Origin: Hericium rajendrae
Lineage: Eukaryota; Basidiomycota; Agaricomycetes; Russulales; Hericiaceae
DNA: 64,000 nt
Direction: 5' to 3'
Assembly (NCBI GenBank): GCA_033439255.1
Contig: CM065883.1
Span: 1,054,001-1,118,000, forward strand
The notes beneath the pieces were generated by a model, which saw only the letters and a program-made list of their open reading frames with translations, searched no databases and had not been told where the DNA came from. Below, in pieces: positions 23,108-33,533 of this stretch (position 1 is the first letter of the stretch; each line of letters begins with the position of its first letter). Both the position numbers and the translations under genes were made by a program.

Positions 23108-23263
23108 TTCATAGAGATGGTGTCGCAGGGTACTTCAGTGTATGGACTTTTTATGTTTATGGGACGCTGGTCAATCTGCGTCATGCGTTACAATACTTTG
23201 TCACAATGAAAATAAATTAGTATAGAAACAGCATACAGTACAAGCAGTTTGATAGTCCAAAGG

Positions 23264-24172
23264 CTAATCGTAATCCTCCTCTTCTACGAGCTTCCTCTTC
23301 ATCCCGTTCACCCCTGGTTCGGCGGCGGCACCAGGGGCAGTGACCTCCTCCATCGCCTCCTCGCCGCCGCTCTCCTCATCGTCCCCGCCCGCAAATAGCC
23401 CGTCCTCCTCCTCGCTGCCCTCCTCAACTTCATTCGGCACTGCGCCGACGGGCATCGACACACCGAGCCCCACGACACCCGGTGCACCCACGGGGCCCGC
23501 AATCGCAGCCTCGACGCCGGCCATCTCGACGTCCGAGGGCGTGAGCGCTGCAGGCGGCGCGGGATGCGGATACGGGGGCGGATGCGGGATGGGCGCGGGC
23601 TCCATCTCCATCTCCTCCTCCGACGCGGACTCCTCGACCTCCTCGACCTCGTCCTCGAAGTGCTGCGCCGGAGGCGGCGGCGCGTTCGGCACGAGGTCGA
23701 AGTCAACGGCGGTGAGGCACTCGCCAGGCGGCGGGAGGCGCACGCCGAAGACCTCGGGCACGGCGGGGAGCGGCTGCGCGTTCGTGTGCGCCGCTAGCGA
23801 GAGGATGTACTGCGGCGTTGTGTGTGCTGGTGGTTAGCGCGGCGATGCGGGAGGGGAGGGAAAGGGGACGGGCACCTCTTTGGGCACGCGCCCGCCGAAT
23901 TCCCAGCCGACGCGGGCTTGGACGGCGAGCACGACGTCCTCCATCTCGACCTTTCCGGAATGGCCGGCGTGCTCGGCGTAGATGAGCGCATCGGAGAGGA
24001 CCTGGGCGGTGTAGCGGTGGGAAAAGTCGAGGAGCTCGTGGAGGACGGCGGGCTGGGTATCCTGAACGGCGGGGGTGGACGCGAGGAGGAGGGCGATGGC
24101 GCGGGCGGTGGAGGGGATGGTGTCGGCGGGCGCGGTCGCGTTGGCGGCGGCGGCGGCGGCTGAGCGCGACAT
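23264..24172 (-). CDS. TAF9: TFIID/SAGA subunit TAF9
   Basis: Histone-fold subunit shared by TFIID and SAGA, pairing with TAF6. The histone fold covers residues 15-95: IPSTARAIALLLASTPAVQD, VLHELLDFSHRYTAQVLSDA and KVEMEDVVLAVQARVGWEF, with the H3-like pattern. One intron of about 60 nt after GGRVPKE leads to YILSLAAHTNAQPLPAVPEV and RLPPPGECLTAVDFDLVP, the conserved region after the fold. The tail is acidic and Pro-rich and ends LVEEEDYD-stop. About 280 residues, longer than yeast TAF9 because of that tail. It shares a 228-bp divergent space with ISU1. Confidence 0.93.
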
Positions 24173-24247
24173 ATTGGCGGCGTCGAGGCGGCGAAGTACT
24201 TACTCGGAGACGGGGTGCGTCGTCGGACGGAGCGGCCGAGGATGCCG

Positions 24248-24353
24248 ATTGGCTGACGTACGCGCGGTCGCTGTGATTGGGCGAGCGGGGATGACGCGGG
24301 CAGCCAATGGGAGGGGAGTGGCTGCTCCGCCCGTGCCACCGCGGTGTATATAT
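24248..24353. promoter_or_regulatory. Three CCAAT boxes and a TATA box, TAF9-ISU1 promoter
   Basis: ATTGG at 24248-24252 and 24276-24280 and CCAAT at 24304-24308 lie within 61 bp, and TATATAT is at 24347-24353, 48 bp before the ISU1 start. CCAAT is the core of the Hap2/3/5 (CBC) complex, which together with HapX regulates iron-related genes in fungi. The link to ISU1 control is inferred. Confidence 0.5.
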
Positions 24354-24400
24354 CCGAGTCGCTCCTTCCCTTACTCACCCACTTTCCCCGCTCAACGACC

Positions 24401-25162
24401 ATGTTTCGCTCTGCCCTCGCCCGTCCCCTCGTCCGCGCCGCCGCCCCCCGCGCAAGAGTTGCAGCCCGCCCTGTCATCGCTCGCGCCTACCACGAGAAAG
24501 TGATTTCGCACTACGAGCAGCCCAGGAATGTACGTCATGGACCGTGTCGAGACTCGGTCTTTTATCTGATAACTTTTGTGCGCTCTAGGTGGGCTCCCTC
24601 CCCAAGAATGACCCCCATGTTGGCACTGGACTCGTCGGCGCACCTGCGTACGTCTCTCTTTCATTTCACGCCTCGCCGCTGGAAGCAGCGGCGAGGTCGT
24701 CGCTTGGCAACGGCCACTAACTCAGCGTTCCCACACAGCTGCGGCGATGTTATGAAGCTCCAGATCCGTGTCGACGAGAACGGCATCATCTCTGATGTCA
24801 AGTTCAAGACCTTCGGATGCGGCAGCGCCATTGCATCCAGCTCGTACATGACCGAGCGTGTCAAGGGCCTTTCCCTCGAGGAGGCCGGCAAAATCAAAAA
24901 CACCGAAATCGCGAAGGAGCTTGCGTTACCACCCGTCAAGCTCCACTGCTCCAGTACGTTGCGTACATTCTCAGTGTCTTTGTCGTTCAGGTTTTGACTG
25001 TATGTCGCAGTGCTTGCGGAGGACGCCATCCGCTCTGCGATCCGTGACTACCACTCGAAGCGCTCGTCGATGGCAGATCCGAAAAAGAAGGGCTTCATCG
25101 ATGTCTCGCAAAGCGTCGTAACCGGTGAAACAGTTGCGACCGCACACCCAGGCGAATCGTAA
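24401..25162 (+). CDS. ISU1: Mitochondrial iron-sulfur cluster scaffold Isu1
   Basis: Scaffold on which Nfs1, frataxin and ferredoxin build 2Fe-2S clusters in the mitochondrial matrix. It starts with an Arg/Ala-rich presequence MFRSALARPLVRAAAPRARV. The mature part includes YHEKVISHYEQPRNVGSLPK, GTGLVGAPACGDVMKLQI, KFKTFGCGSAIASSSYMTE and LPPVKLHCSMLAEDAI. The three conserved cluster-binding Cys (ACGD, FGCG, LHCS) are present, as is the chaperone-binding LPPVK. Four exons. The C-terminal tail after DYHSKRSS is longer than in yeast and ends AHPGES-stop. Its convergent neighbour PRP31 lies 202 bp away. Confidence 0.97.
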
Positions 25163-25364
25163 ACGCTTTTGTCTTTTCCATTCGTCGGAGCGTCCAGGGG
25201 TTGTGGGTTGTGGCGTAGTAGTCCTAGTTTTTCCTTATTCAACATCCTCATAGTTTGCACTTGTGTAACTCTATATTTATCCACACTGCATTATCCATGC
25301 CACTTTATATCAGCAGCGTCTGCCCGTAAGTAAGTACAACAATCAACGCAAAGCATCACCACAT

Positions 25365-27506
25365 CTATGTTTTGCTCGATGTTCCCTTCTGGCCTACGAA
25401 AGAGAAGGTCCCGCCTGCGAACCAACGATCGTTTGCTTCCTTCACACGCTGAGCCGCCGCGGGATTTGTCAATTCGAAACCTGTATGCGAGTGAGTTACA
25501 CCATGGATTGAGATAAAACGATTGGCACCAACCTTGCACTGGAGTAACAATAAGCGACGACGCCGTCCCAGATGTCTGCTGTGACTGTGCAGCCCGCGTG
25601 AGCGCCGCCGTCCGCAGCTTGTTCGCCTTCGACATTTTGGCTGCAAACAAATTCATGTAAATTATCGCACAACATAACTGGAGCAATGCGAGACACGCAC
25701 CTCGACTCTTCGCCTCCCCCATGCTCGCCCGGACCTTGCCCGTCGACACGCCGATCATGCCCAATCCCTTCGTCTCATCGAACGCGCCGACCTCCTCCTC
25801 TGCCTCGCCGAACGCCATGCGGTTCGACAGCTTGCGGAGTTCCGTCTGTGCGTACGCCTCCTTCGCCTTGCGGGCCCTGTGTCATGCATCAGTCAGGCCA
25901 GTCAAAGATATGGAGCGGAGCAGGCTTACCGCTTTCCACCGCGCCGCTTCTTCGGCCCCTCGTTCGGGATGGGGAGGGCCTTGGTGACTTTAGAGGGCGG
26001 AGGGGCGGTCAATCTTTCGAGGTGCTTCTCAATCTTGTCGCGCAGCTCCTCGCCGTAGTTACCTGTTTCAAAGCAGTGTCAGTTCAATTTGGCACATACA
26101 TGCGGTCGGTGTAGTCGCACCGTCTCTGCGCTTTCGCTCGAGGTCCATCCGCGCGGCGAGCACCGACTTCGCGCCCATTGTCCGCTGCATCTTAAGCTGG
26201 TGCTCGGACGGCGTGTGCTGCACGAGCTCGGACTGGTAGACGAAGCCGGTGTGGCGGCGCGCCGTTGCGGTTGAGAATCCTGCGGTGATCTTTCGTTGTG
26301 CTCCGAGTAGCTGCAGGAGCAAGTTAGCATCGCCCAGCAGACAGCCGTGCAAGGAAACAAGACGCACATGGACATTGCAGGCAGGCATCTTGGCGAGGCC
26401 ATTGAGGCCGCCTGCGACACCGAGCAGCTTGGCTGCTGTCGTAGTGCCGACGATGGCAGACAGGTTGGGCGCAAGGACGTTCATCCTCGAGCTGACATAC
26501 ATAAATATCTGAAAAGAGGCTTAGCAGAGAGCAACGAAGGACAGAAAGTGAGTTCATACCTTCTTACGAGTTTCCTCTAGCCGGTCAGCAAGATCACAAG
26601 CCTTTTCCACAGCCTTCCAGCTTGCTTCTGGCAGCGGCTGGCCGGAGGTGGTCGTTGCTGTGACAAGTACACTCATGATGATAGCAGGAGGAAGGACGCC
26701 TTGAAGTTCCACTTTCGTTGGATCCTATGAGAGAGCAGAAAGTCAGACGTCTTGCCGTACTGTCCTCCGGGACAAAGACATCACGCACCTCATGGTTCGC
26801 CAGAATGCGGACAGACCGGATGTACATCGTCGGGTCCGCAACGAGCTGCTCGAGTTCGGGGAACTTGGGGGCGTAATGATCTCGGATGAACTGAATGCAA
26901 GCAAAAGCGAAGAAAACGTCAATACCTGGTCTATCCGACAAGAAGCGGAATATTTGCCTTCTGCACGAGGAGGATCTCGTTGTCCACGTCCACCGAGAGG
27001 TTGTTCGCCTGAACAATCACATTGTACTCCGGGTTCGAGTGCGCGGGCAGCGCCATCGCCTCCGGGGACGACGGGTGCGCCTGGTATTTCTCGATTTCCT
27101 GTAACACAGAACACGCATATGTTAGTCAGACGGAAAGGATGAGGACATAAGGACAGCGCACCTTGAGGATATCGGCCATCCGCTTGCTGCCCTCGAGTTT
27201 TGCGATTTTCCGCACGTCGTCGATCCCACCGAGCTCCATCCGCTGCACCTCTTCTATGTCCAGCTCCTCCGCGGGCCTGATGCCGCCCTCGAGCACGAGC
27301 CCGCCGACTTCCTTCCCTTCAGCCTGCTCTTCGCCCTCGCCCTCCTCCTCGCCCTCAGACATCTCGACATCTGAACCGGGTGCTTTGCGCTTGAGGCCGT
27401 TTGTGGGTGCTGGAGCCGGCTCGGGCTCTTCGTCTTCTTTGTATTCCTCGCCAGTGTCTGAGAGACCGTCGAGATCGGCCAGCAACTCGTCTGCGAGTCC
27501 GCTCAT
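25365..27506 (-). CDS. PRP31: Pre-mRNA splicing factor Prp31
   Basis: U4 snRNP protein that holds U4/U6 to U5 in the tri-snRNP. The acidic N-terminus [17 protein letters not shown] leads into the NOSIC region ([20 protein letters not shown] and [20 protein letters not shown]). The Nop domain follows with [55 protein letters not shown] and [12 protein letters not shown]. The C-terminal Prp31 domain has [32 protein letters not shown] and [19 protein letters not shown]. It ends [13 protein letters not shown]-stop. About eight exons, full length near 560 residues. The assignment is secure. Confidence 0.96.
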
Positions 27507-27791
27507 GGTAATGGAAGTGGGGGAGAGGGTTGTAGGTAGAAGAGCAGAGACGATTCCTCGTTGTCGTAATCCGCCTCGATATGGTCGAGCAAGTTGAGGT
27601 CAGAGCTGCAACAGCTGCAGTGCACGCGAAGTCCATCATGCACGTGACCTAATCTGAGGATCACGTTAGCGACACGCGCGATATGTGCCCACAAATATCA
27701 GGACATTGATGCTTTCGTGAAATCAAAATGTGCATATTCTACGTCTTAGTAATAATAAGCAAAGTTACAGTCAAATGCAAGGACTTGGATG

Positions 27792-29757
27792 CTACTCTAC
27801 AGCCAACAAAGACGCCCCACCGTCGTGCGTGATGCGCTTGCGCGTCCGCACCAATATAAATCGACGACCAAATTGGCCAAGGCCACGTTTAGGCTTGTTG
27901 TCACCATCGATGTCCTGTTCCTTAACAGCGGCAGTCTGAAAGATGCACAGTCCCGATGGTGCCAGGACGATCGCCTCGCCGGTCTGATGTGTATTAATCA
28001 GCTGTGGGATACGCCGACTCTGGAGAAGGATCTACTACTCACCTTCAGCTGGACGACCTTGTCGAATGTGTCATCGCCAGAGAGATCGGACGACACGTGT
28101 TTCCCGAGGTGGTCCCACCATGCAGACGATGAGAACCTATGCAAAATGACGACGGAGCATAGATCTATGAACACCGGTGGGATGATCGTTGGTTCTGCGT
28201 ACAACTAAGGTGAGTGAAGAGATACATGCAGTAGCTACAGAACAAACCTTGCGTGCTGATGATGACGCGCATGGACATGTGTCTTTGTTGACGGATGAGT
28301 GTAAGCAACGCATTCGTAAGTCCCGAGGACGTCCGAGTTTGAGACAAGTACTAAAGGTACGGTGTTAAATCCTTTTCGCGCTCGAGCAAACACGAGGCAT
28401 ACCTTGTGGGCCTCATCCACGACGAGAACCTTCCCTGTATCCACCTTCGCTCGCTGGAAGAGACGCAGAACTATCTCGAACAGAGCGCACGCTTTCGGCG
28501 CGTCGACGAAGGGGTCCGACAGATCAATGATCGTGATCTGCCCTTTCTTGAATCGAGGGCTAGGAGCCGCGCGCGTGAAACTTCTGGGCTCCAAGAACGT
28601 TTGCAGAAGCTCCATCCGCTGCTGCAACATGTCCTGCTGTATAGGAGTCATTGTGGACTTCTTACCGTCGAGTGTTCTCATGAATGCGGCATAGCTGTAG
28701 TCTTCACCTAGATTCCTGAGAATCCCCTAGTGCGCAATATCAGAAAGCCGGTCCAATGATGAGAAATGATGGTACCCACCATGACTGTCTGCATGTACAA
28801 CGGGGCGGAGTCCGATGAGCTGATCGCCATCATAGACATAAACGCAGCCGCATCAAGCTCAGATTCGGCAAAGAACAACTCTTTCACGGTTATATGTCTG
28901 CCCAGGGGCGCGTAGAGCTTCTTCATGCGCTTGACGGAAGACGGCGATACATAGACACAAACGCTGGGCACCTGAACTGGGACTCCCGGCACAGCCGATA
29001 TCCCAACATGTGCAGCCTCGCACGGGCGTGCGGCCTCGCCTGTTTCACCAAAGTGGAGAACCAGACCAGATAACGGGTTGACGAGCTCGCCTGTTGCCGG
29101 GATGTTGGGAACAAACATGCTTTCAAGCATGACGGAGACTGTGTGTGACTTCCCCGAACCTTGCACACCACAAACGATGGTAGAGAGAGGTGCGTTCTTG
29201 CGCTCGCGGTGAGTTGCCTTTATATAAGGGACAGGCAATAGTGATCCTCACCGTATTCAGGTAGAGTCGACCGTCATCATAGGAAGGAATTCGGTCGCCT
29301 TTGGATCTAAGTTATGAATAAGCTATGAACGGGCAGATAAACTATGTTTAGCTGACTGGACGTCAAGAACTTTGCCAAGTACGCCATACTGCGGTATGTC
29401 GTCTTGAAGGCCACCTTCGGTATACGCTTCCCGTGTGAGGATTGGGGTAGTCTTTATCTCATGGCCACCTTGAGCGAACTCGTCGGCCACAGCGCCTCCG
29501 AGCAACTTGAACTCTTCCTGCCGTTGCAAGACACGCTCAGCCTGACAGTCAACCGCAACAACGAAGGGTGAAATACCGCTTTCTCGTCGTGCTCTGCATC
29601 CTCACTTTCAGGTGTAGAGCTTGCAGATGCTACTTTCTCGGCGTTACTGTGTATCGAACTGTTATCACTGTCATCGTCGATGGGAATCTGTAGGAAGCGA
29701 CGCTAATGTCAAAGGCACGTCAACAAGGAGCTGCAAAGGACTGACCGGGATAGTCAT
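27792..29757 (-). CDS. HerA/TraG-like P-loop ATPase of unknown role
   Basis: Walker A is TIVCGVQGSGKSHTVSVMLE; Walker B is KVLVVDEAHKYL. After it come TRTSSGLTNALLTLIRQQRH and MRVIISTQEPTIIPPVFIDL, the sensor/arginine region shared by bacterial and archaeal HerA helicases and VirD4/TraG DNA pumps. A segment CSVVILHRFSSSAWWDHLGK follows, and the protein ends GASLLAVE-stop. There are at least six exons. In the first 90 residues the frame opened by ATG 29757 (MTIPIPIDDDSDNS) does not run straight into FVVAVDCQAERVLQRQEEFK. The N-terminal gene model is therefore unsure. The fungal role is unknown; DNA or nucleic-acid translocation is an inference from the fold. Its neighbours PRP31 and RRP8 give no hint. 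Confidence 0.78.
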
Positions 29758-30387
29758 GGCGTCGCTATTTGATTCGAGTGGAAGCGTCTGGCGTTGTTAG
29801 TGAAACTATCGACTGCGATGCTTTAAGTAAGTTGTCGACGCTGGTTCGGTCGGAAACTTGAAAGGGAAAAAGAAGAAAGCCGCGTGAAAACGAAAGAGAC
29901 GCGCCATACGACACCCGTTCGAGAAGTTTACATCACACTGCGCATGGAATACGAGGAAACACCGAACTATTTCGACCGGCATATCGCACAAAAAAAGAGC
30001 TGTCATTCTACGAACGATGTACCTGGAGAGCGCCTGCACTCCGCAGCGCGCAGTGACTTGAGGCGGATCCATTTGCTCATGAGATCTGCGCGACAATCCT
30101 CATGACCGGCTTGCTCGGTAATGCGGCCACATGGGGATTCTCGAGAAGGCCTTAGACTGAACAACACACAGTGACAGAGGAGATCAGGATGTGCGTCGTG
30201 GAGGACACGACGGACGATGACAAGATAACTTACTTATCTTGCTGCGGCACGGCGGCGGCACGCGTCGACGTCGGCGCGTCGCGTGATCGCGAGTCTTCAA
30301 GCTTCATTTTCCGACTTCGTCAACTGCTTCTTACCTGCTACCCACACATCCCTATCCCTTTCCTTTGCACTCGAGAGAGACTGCAGC
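29758..30387. other. Divergent space, ATPase / RRP8
   Basis: About 630 bp. A minus-strand open frame (29806-30096) has no domain. The part at 30,250-30,300 is rich in CpG (GCGTCGACGTCGGCGCG) and may be part of the RRP8 promoter. Confidence 0.4.
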
Positions 30388-31834
30388 ATGGCGCTCTTCG
30401 AAGTCCCAGGATGGAGCGTTCCGTCCGCGCCAGTCGCCGATGTGCACTCCAAGAAGCGGAAGCGTCCAACGAATGACGACCCTGACAAGATTCGCTCCGC
30501 CGAAGTGAACGTGGAGAAACTTTTCCAGAAGCTGGGGAAGAGCGCGGATGGTGCGCAGTCGCGAGAAAAGGGCGCTCAGAAGAAGAAGAAGGCTAAGCAC
30601 GAGGCTGCTGAGCGTCGGTCTGCGGAGAGGAAGGAGCAGCGGAAAGGCGGAGGCGAACCGGCGAAGCTGTCTGATGGGAAAGGAAAGGAGAAGGGGCAGC
30701 AGAAGGAGAAGCCAAAGAAAGCTGGCGGCGCGGACAACAAAAAGCCTGACGGGGCGATCGACAAGTCGTCTTCAAAACGCAAAGGCAAGGAGGCAAGCAA
30801 AGAGAAGGACAAGCAGCATGATAAGCCAACAGCTTCCGCCCCGCCCGCGCAAGCTATGTCGACCAAGTCTACTTCAAATCTTACAAGTCTGCAGAGCGAT
30901 ATGATGCAAAGTTTGGATGGAGCTCGTTTTCGGTATGGCGTCTTCCACTTGCAAAGAAGATCTTAGCTTCATTCCATTTCGATCAGGTGGATAAACGAGG
31001 TCCTGTATAAGTCTGACAGCGCCGATGCTCATAAGTTGATGCGTGGTGATCCGTCTGTCTTTCAAGAGGTATGTTTTATGCGATCTATGTCTTTGATGTA
31101 TTCTTAAGGGCGAACATCCCCAGTATCATAAGGGATTCCGACACCAGGTTGAATCATGGCCCTCCAACCCCGTCTCCCATTATATATCGGTCCTATCGTC
31201 CTATCCCTCGAAGACCGTAATCGCTGATCTCGGGTGTGGCGAAGCGGTCCTGGCTCGCGTACTTGTACCAAAAGGATTCACTGTCCTCTCATTCGACCTG
31301 GTTTCAGATGACTCGTTCATAATCGAGGCCGACATTTTTGGTCGACTACCACTTCCGGGAGCGGAGGACGGGGGTGAAGACGGAGAATCGGCCGAGGGAG
31401 TGGGCCAAGTTGTGGACGTCGTGGTTTGCGCACTCAGCTTGATGGGGACCAACTGGCCCAACTGCATTCGAGAGGCATGGAGGATACTGCGGCCTGGGTA
31501 CGCAGCCAAGCTGCCCGTGATATTACATCCTTCGAAAGTACTCATGAAATTTCTTAGCGGTGAGCTCAAGGTCGCAGAGGTCGCTAGCAGGTTCAAGGAC
31601 AAGAATGATTTCACCTCTCTTATCTCGTCCTTCGGCTTCCGTTCGAAGTCAACTGTGAGCATAACATTCTGGAACATTGTATCTGACGCTGATCGACTAT
31701 AGGATGATCGAAATTCACATTTCTCATTGTTCGAGTTCAAAAAAGTAGGCAGAAAGCCGTTGTCAGAGAAGGAGTGGCAAGGATTACTTTCTCGAAGTCA
31801 TATCCTAAAACCTTGCGAATACAAGCGGCGCTGA
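30388..31834 (+). CDS. RRP8: Ribosomal RNA-processing protein 8 (m1A methyltransferase)
   Basis: Nucleolar SAM-dependent enzyme that methylates N1 of an adenine in 25S rRNA and takes part in early pre-rRNA cleavage. The first ~190 residues are Lys-rich and disordered, as is normal for this family. The catalytic domain begins RWINEVLYKSDSADAHKLM and continues YHKGFRHQVESWPSNPV and TVIADLGCGEAVLA (SAM motif I). Next come SFDLVS, VVVCALSLMGTNWPNCIREA, ILRPGGELKVAEVASRF and FFSLFEFKK-like NSHFSLFEFKKV. It ends CEYKRR-stop. Five or six exons. A long low-complexity N-terminus with Lys runs fits nucleolar targeting. Confidence 0.95.
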
Positions 31835-32092
31835 GATTCACTAGTGAATGAGATATGTTTCGTTATTGACATGACATGGCACTCTCTTTTACATGTTGAG
31901 GATGTCTTCTGGTCTGCTTTCTATTCGATGTGCGCAGCCGAAGCGTTGGCGCGTGGAACGAAACAGACCTTCCGGATTCGGATGTCGGGGAGGGCTTATC
32001 GAGAGTGGTGGCCTCCTCAGTCCAACTCCTGCACTACACCCGCACGATCTCAAATATCCTCTCGCACTTAGCCGTTTAGTGCTCTCATCGTC

Positions 32093-33115
32093 ATGGCCCC
32101 CAACCTTCACGTGTTGTCACATCCATTAGTCGGCGCGCGGCTTTCAAAGCTGCGACAGACGTCGACGACGTCTAAAGAGTTTCGTGAGGTCCTCTATCGA
32201 CTTATTGAATGCTTAGACGCATCCGATGTCTAACAGAAGAGTGTAGGGCATCCAGGATATCAGCGTTATGCTTGGCTATGAAGCGAGCCGGACTCTCGAG
32301 CAAGTGACCTTCGAAGGCGTAAGTCGGGCGATCTCCCCACAATCGCGTGCTCACGAGCATACAACGGCAGCGAACTCCGGTTGGCCAATTCACAGGCTCT
32401 GCTGTCAAGCCAAGGATAGGACTCACACCCATCTTGCGTGCTGGCCTGGGCATGACTGATGCCCTGCTAACGCTGTTCCCGTAAGTTGTGTCCTCCTCAC
32501 GTTCTCATGACATCGTTTCATCAGTCACGGATCCAGTGAAGCGCCCGTATACCATCTTGGCCTTTACAGAGAACAAGTCAGCTTACAACCCGTAGAATGT
32601 GAGTGGGTCGGCAATGGCGAAGCGAGCTAAGGGTTTACCTTCGCGTTATCTATCAGACTATTCCAAGCTCCCTGCTAACCCGCCCATCGATATCGTATAC
32701 CTACTCGATCCACTTATTGCCACCGGTGGAACGGCAGTGGCAGCACTACACATGATCAAGGACTGGGGTATCTCCGGTACGTGCCTTCGAACATCTTGTA
32801 TTCCCTGTGCTGAGCCGTTGAGTTGGCGAATAGTTTCAAATGTCAAGGTTCTTTGCATCCTCGCATCGAAACAGGGACTGGAACATGTGGAGGCCGAATT
32901 CCCAGGGCTTGAAGTGAGCATTCTGATGGAGTTGCGTAATTGCCGGGGCTGACTCGTCGCATAGATCTGGGCAGCTGCTGTCGATACGGAGTTGACTACT
33001 ACCGGGCTGATTTCGCCTGGACTGGGTGACACGGTACGTCAAGCGATGTTTCGGTGTGGCTCATCTTCTGATGTATCTGTAGGGCGACCGCCTGTACAAT
33101 ACTGTCAAACCTTAG
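32093..33115 (+). CDS. FUR1: Uracil phosphoribosyltransferase
   Basis: Makes UMP from uracil and PRPP in pyrimidine salvage; the enzyme that also activates 5-fluorouracil. It starts MAPNLHVLSHPLVGARLSKL. GLTPILRAGLGMTDALLTLF is the conserved central block. The PRPP loop is IDIVYLLDPLIATGGTAVAA and the uracil-binding end is TTGLISPGLGDTGDRLYNT. It stops at 33113-33115 after VKP. At least six exons with short introns. Length is about 220 residues, as usual. All catalytic motifs are visible. Confidence 0.94.
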
Positions 33116-33533
33116 AGGAACGGAGTCCAGGAAGAGCTAGCAAAGTCGCTCATAAGCTCCAGGTGGGCGACACTTACAGGAGGACTTGGCAAGGTGGTCG
33201 CATCGCGAGAACAGTTAGACGATACATGGAATAATGTACATTAATGATGAACAAGTTTTCTGCGGCCTCGAGGAATGACATGTTTAGCGTCGAGTCGGAG
33301 ACGCGTCTGGAGTCCGGACATCCCAGATTGTGCCGGATATGGAACGCTCTCCATCCGCGTCCCGCTCAAGACACGGTCACGTGCTGTTGGGAACGTGCGA
33401 ATTGCACCATCAAATTACGGCATGGCCTGATCGATTGAAATCGAGCTTTTCCTCTTTTTTTCATGGCTTCTTCCTCTACGCAGCGAGCTCGTCTCTGTTC
33501 GTCTCTTCCTCTTCTTCCTCCTCTTCACTCACC
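33116..33533 (+). other. MET10 upstream region
   Basis: About 420 bp. A longer frame reaches back to 33330 but adds a low-quality N-terminus, so I take it as leader sequence. A TCACGTG site is the only notable motif, and a pyrimidine-rich tract precedes the ATG. Confidence 0.5.
33377..33383. promoter_or_regulatory. TCACGTG site before MET10
   Basis: TCACGTG lies 151 bp before the sulfite reductase start. It is the Cbf1/Met4 binding site that controls sulfur genes in yeast. Such a heptamer also occurs by chance several times in this window, so the evidence is modest. Confidence 0.35.

Noticed and set aside
33330-33533. Upstream in-frame extension of MET10
   Set aside because: The 68 extra residues do not resemble any Met10 N-terminus and contain a pyrimidine-rich tract typical of a leader.
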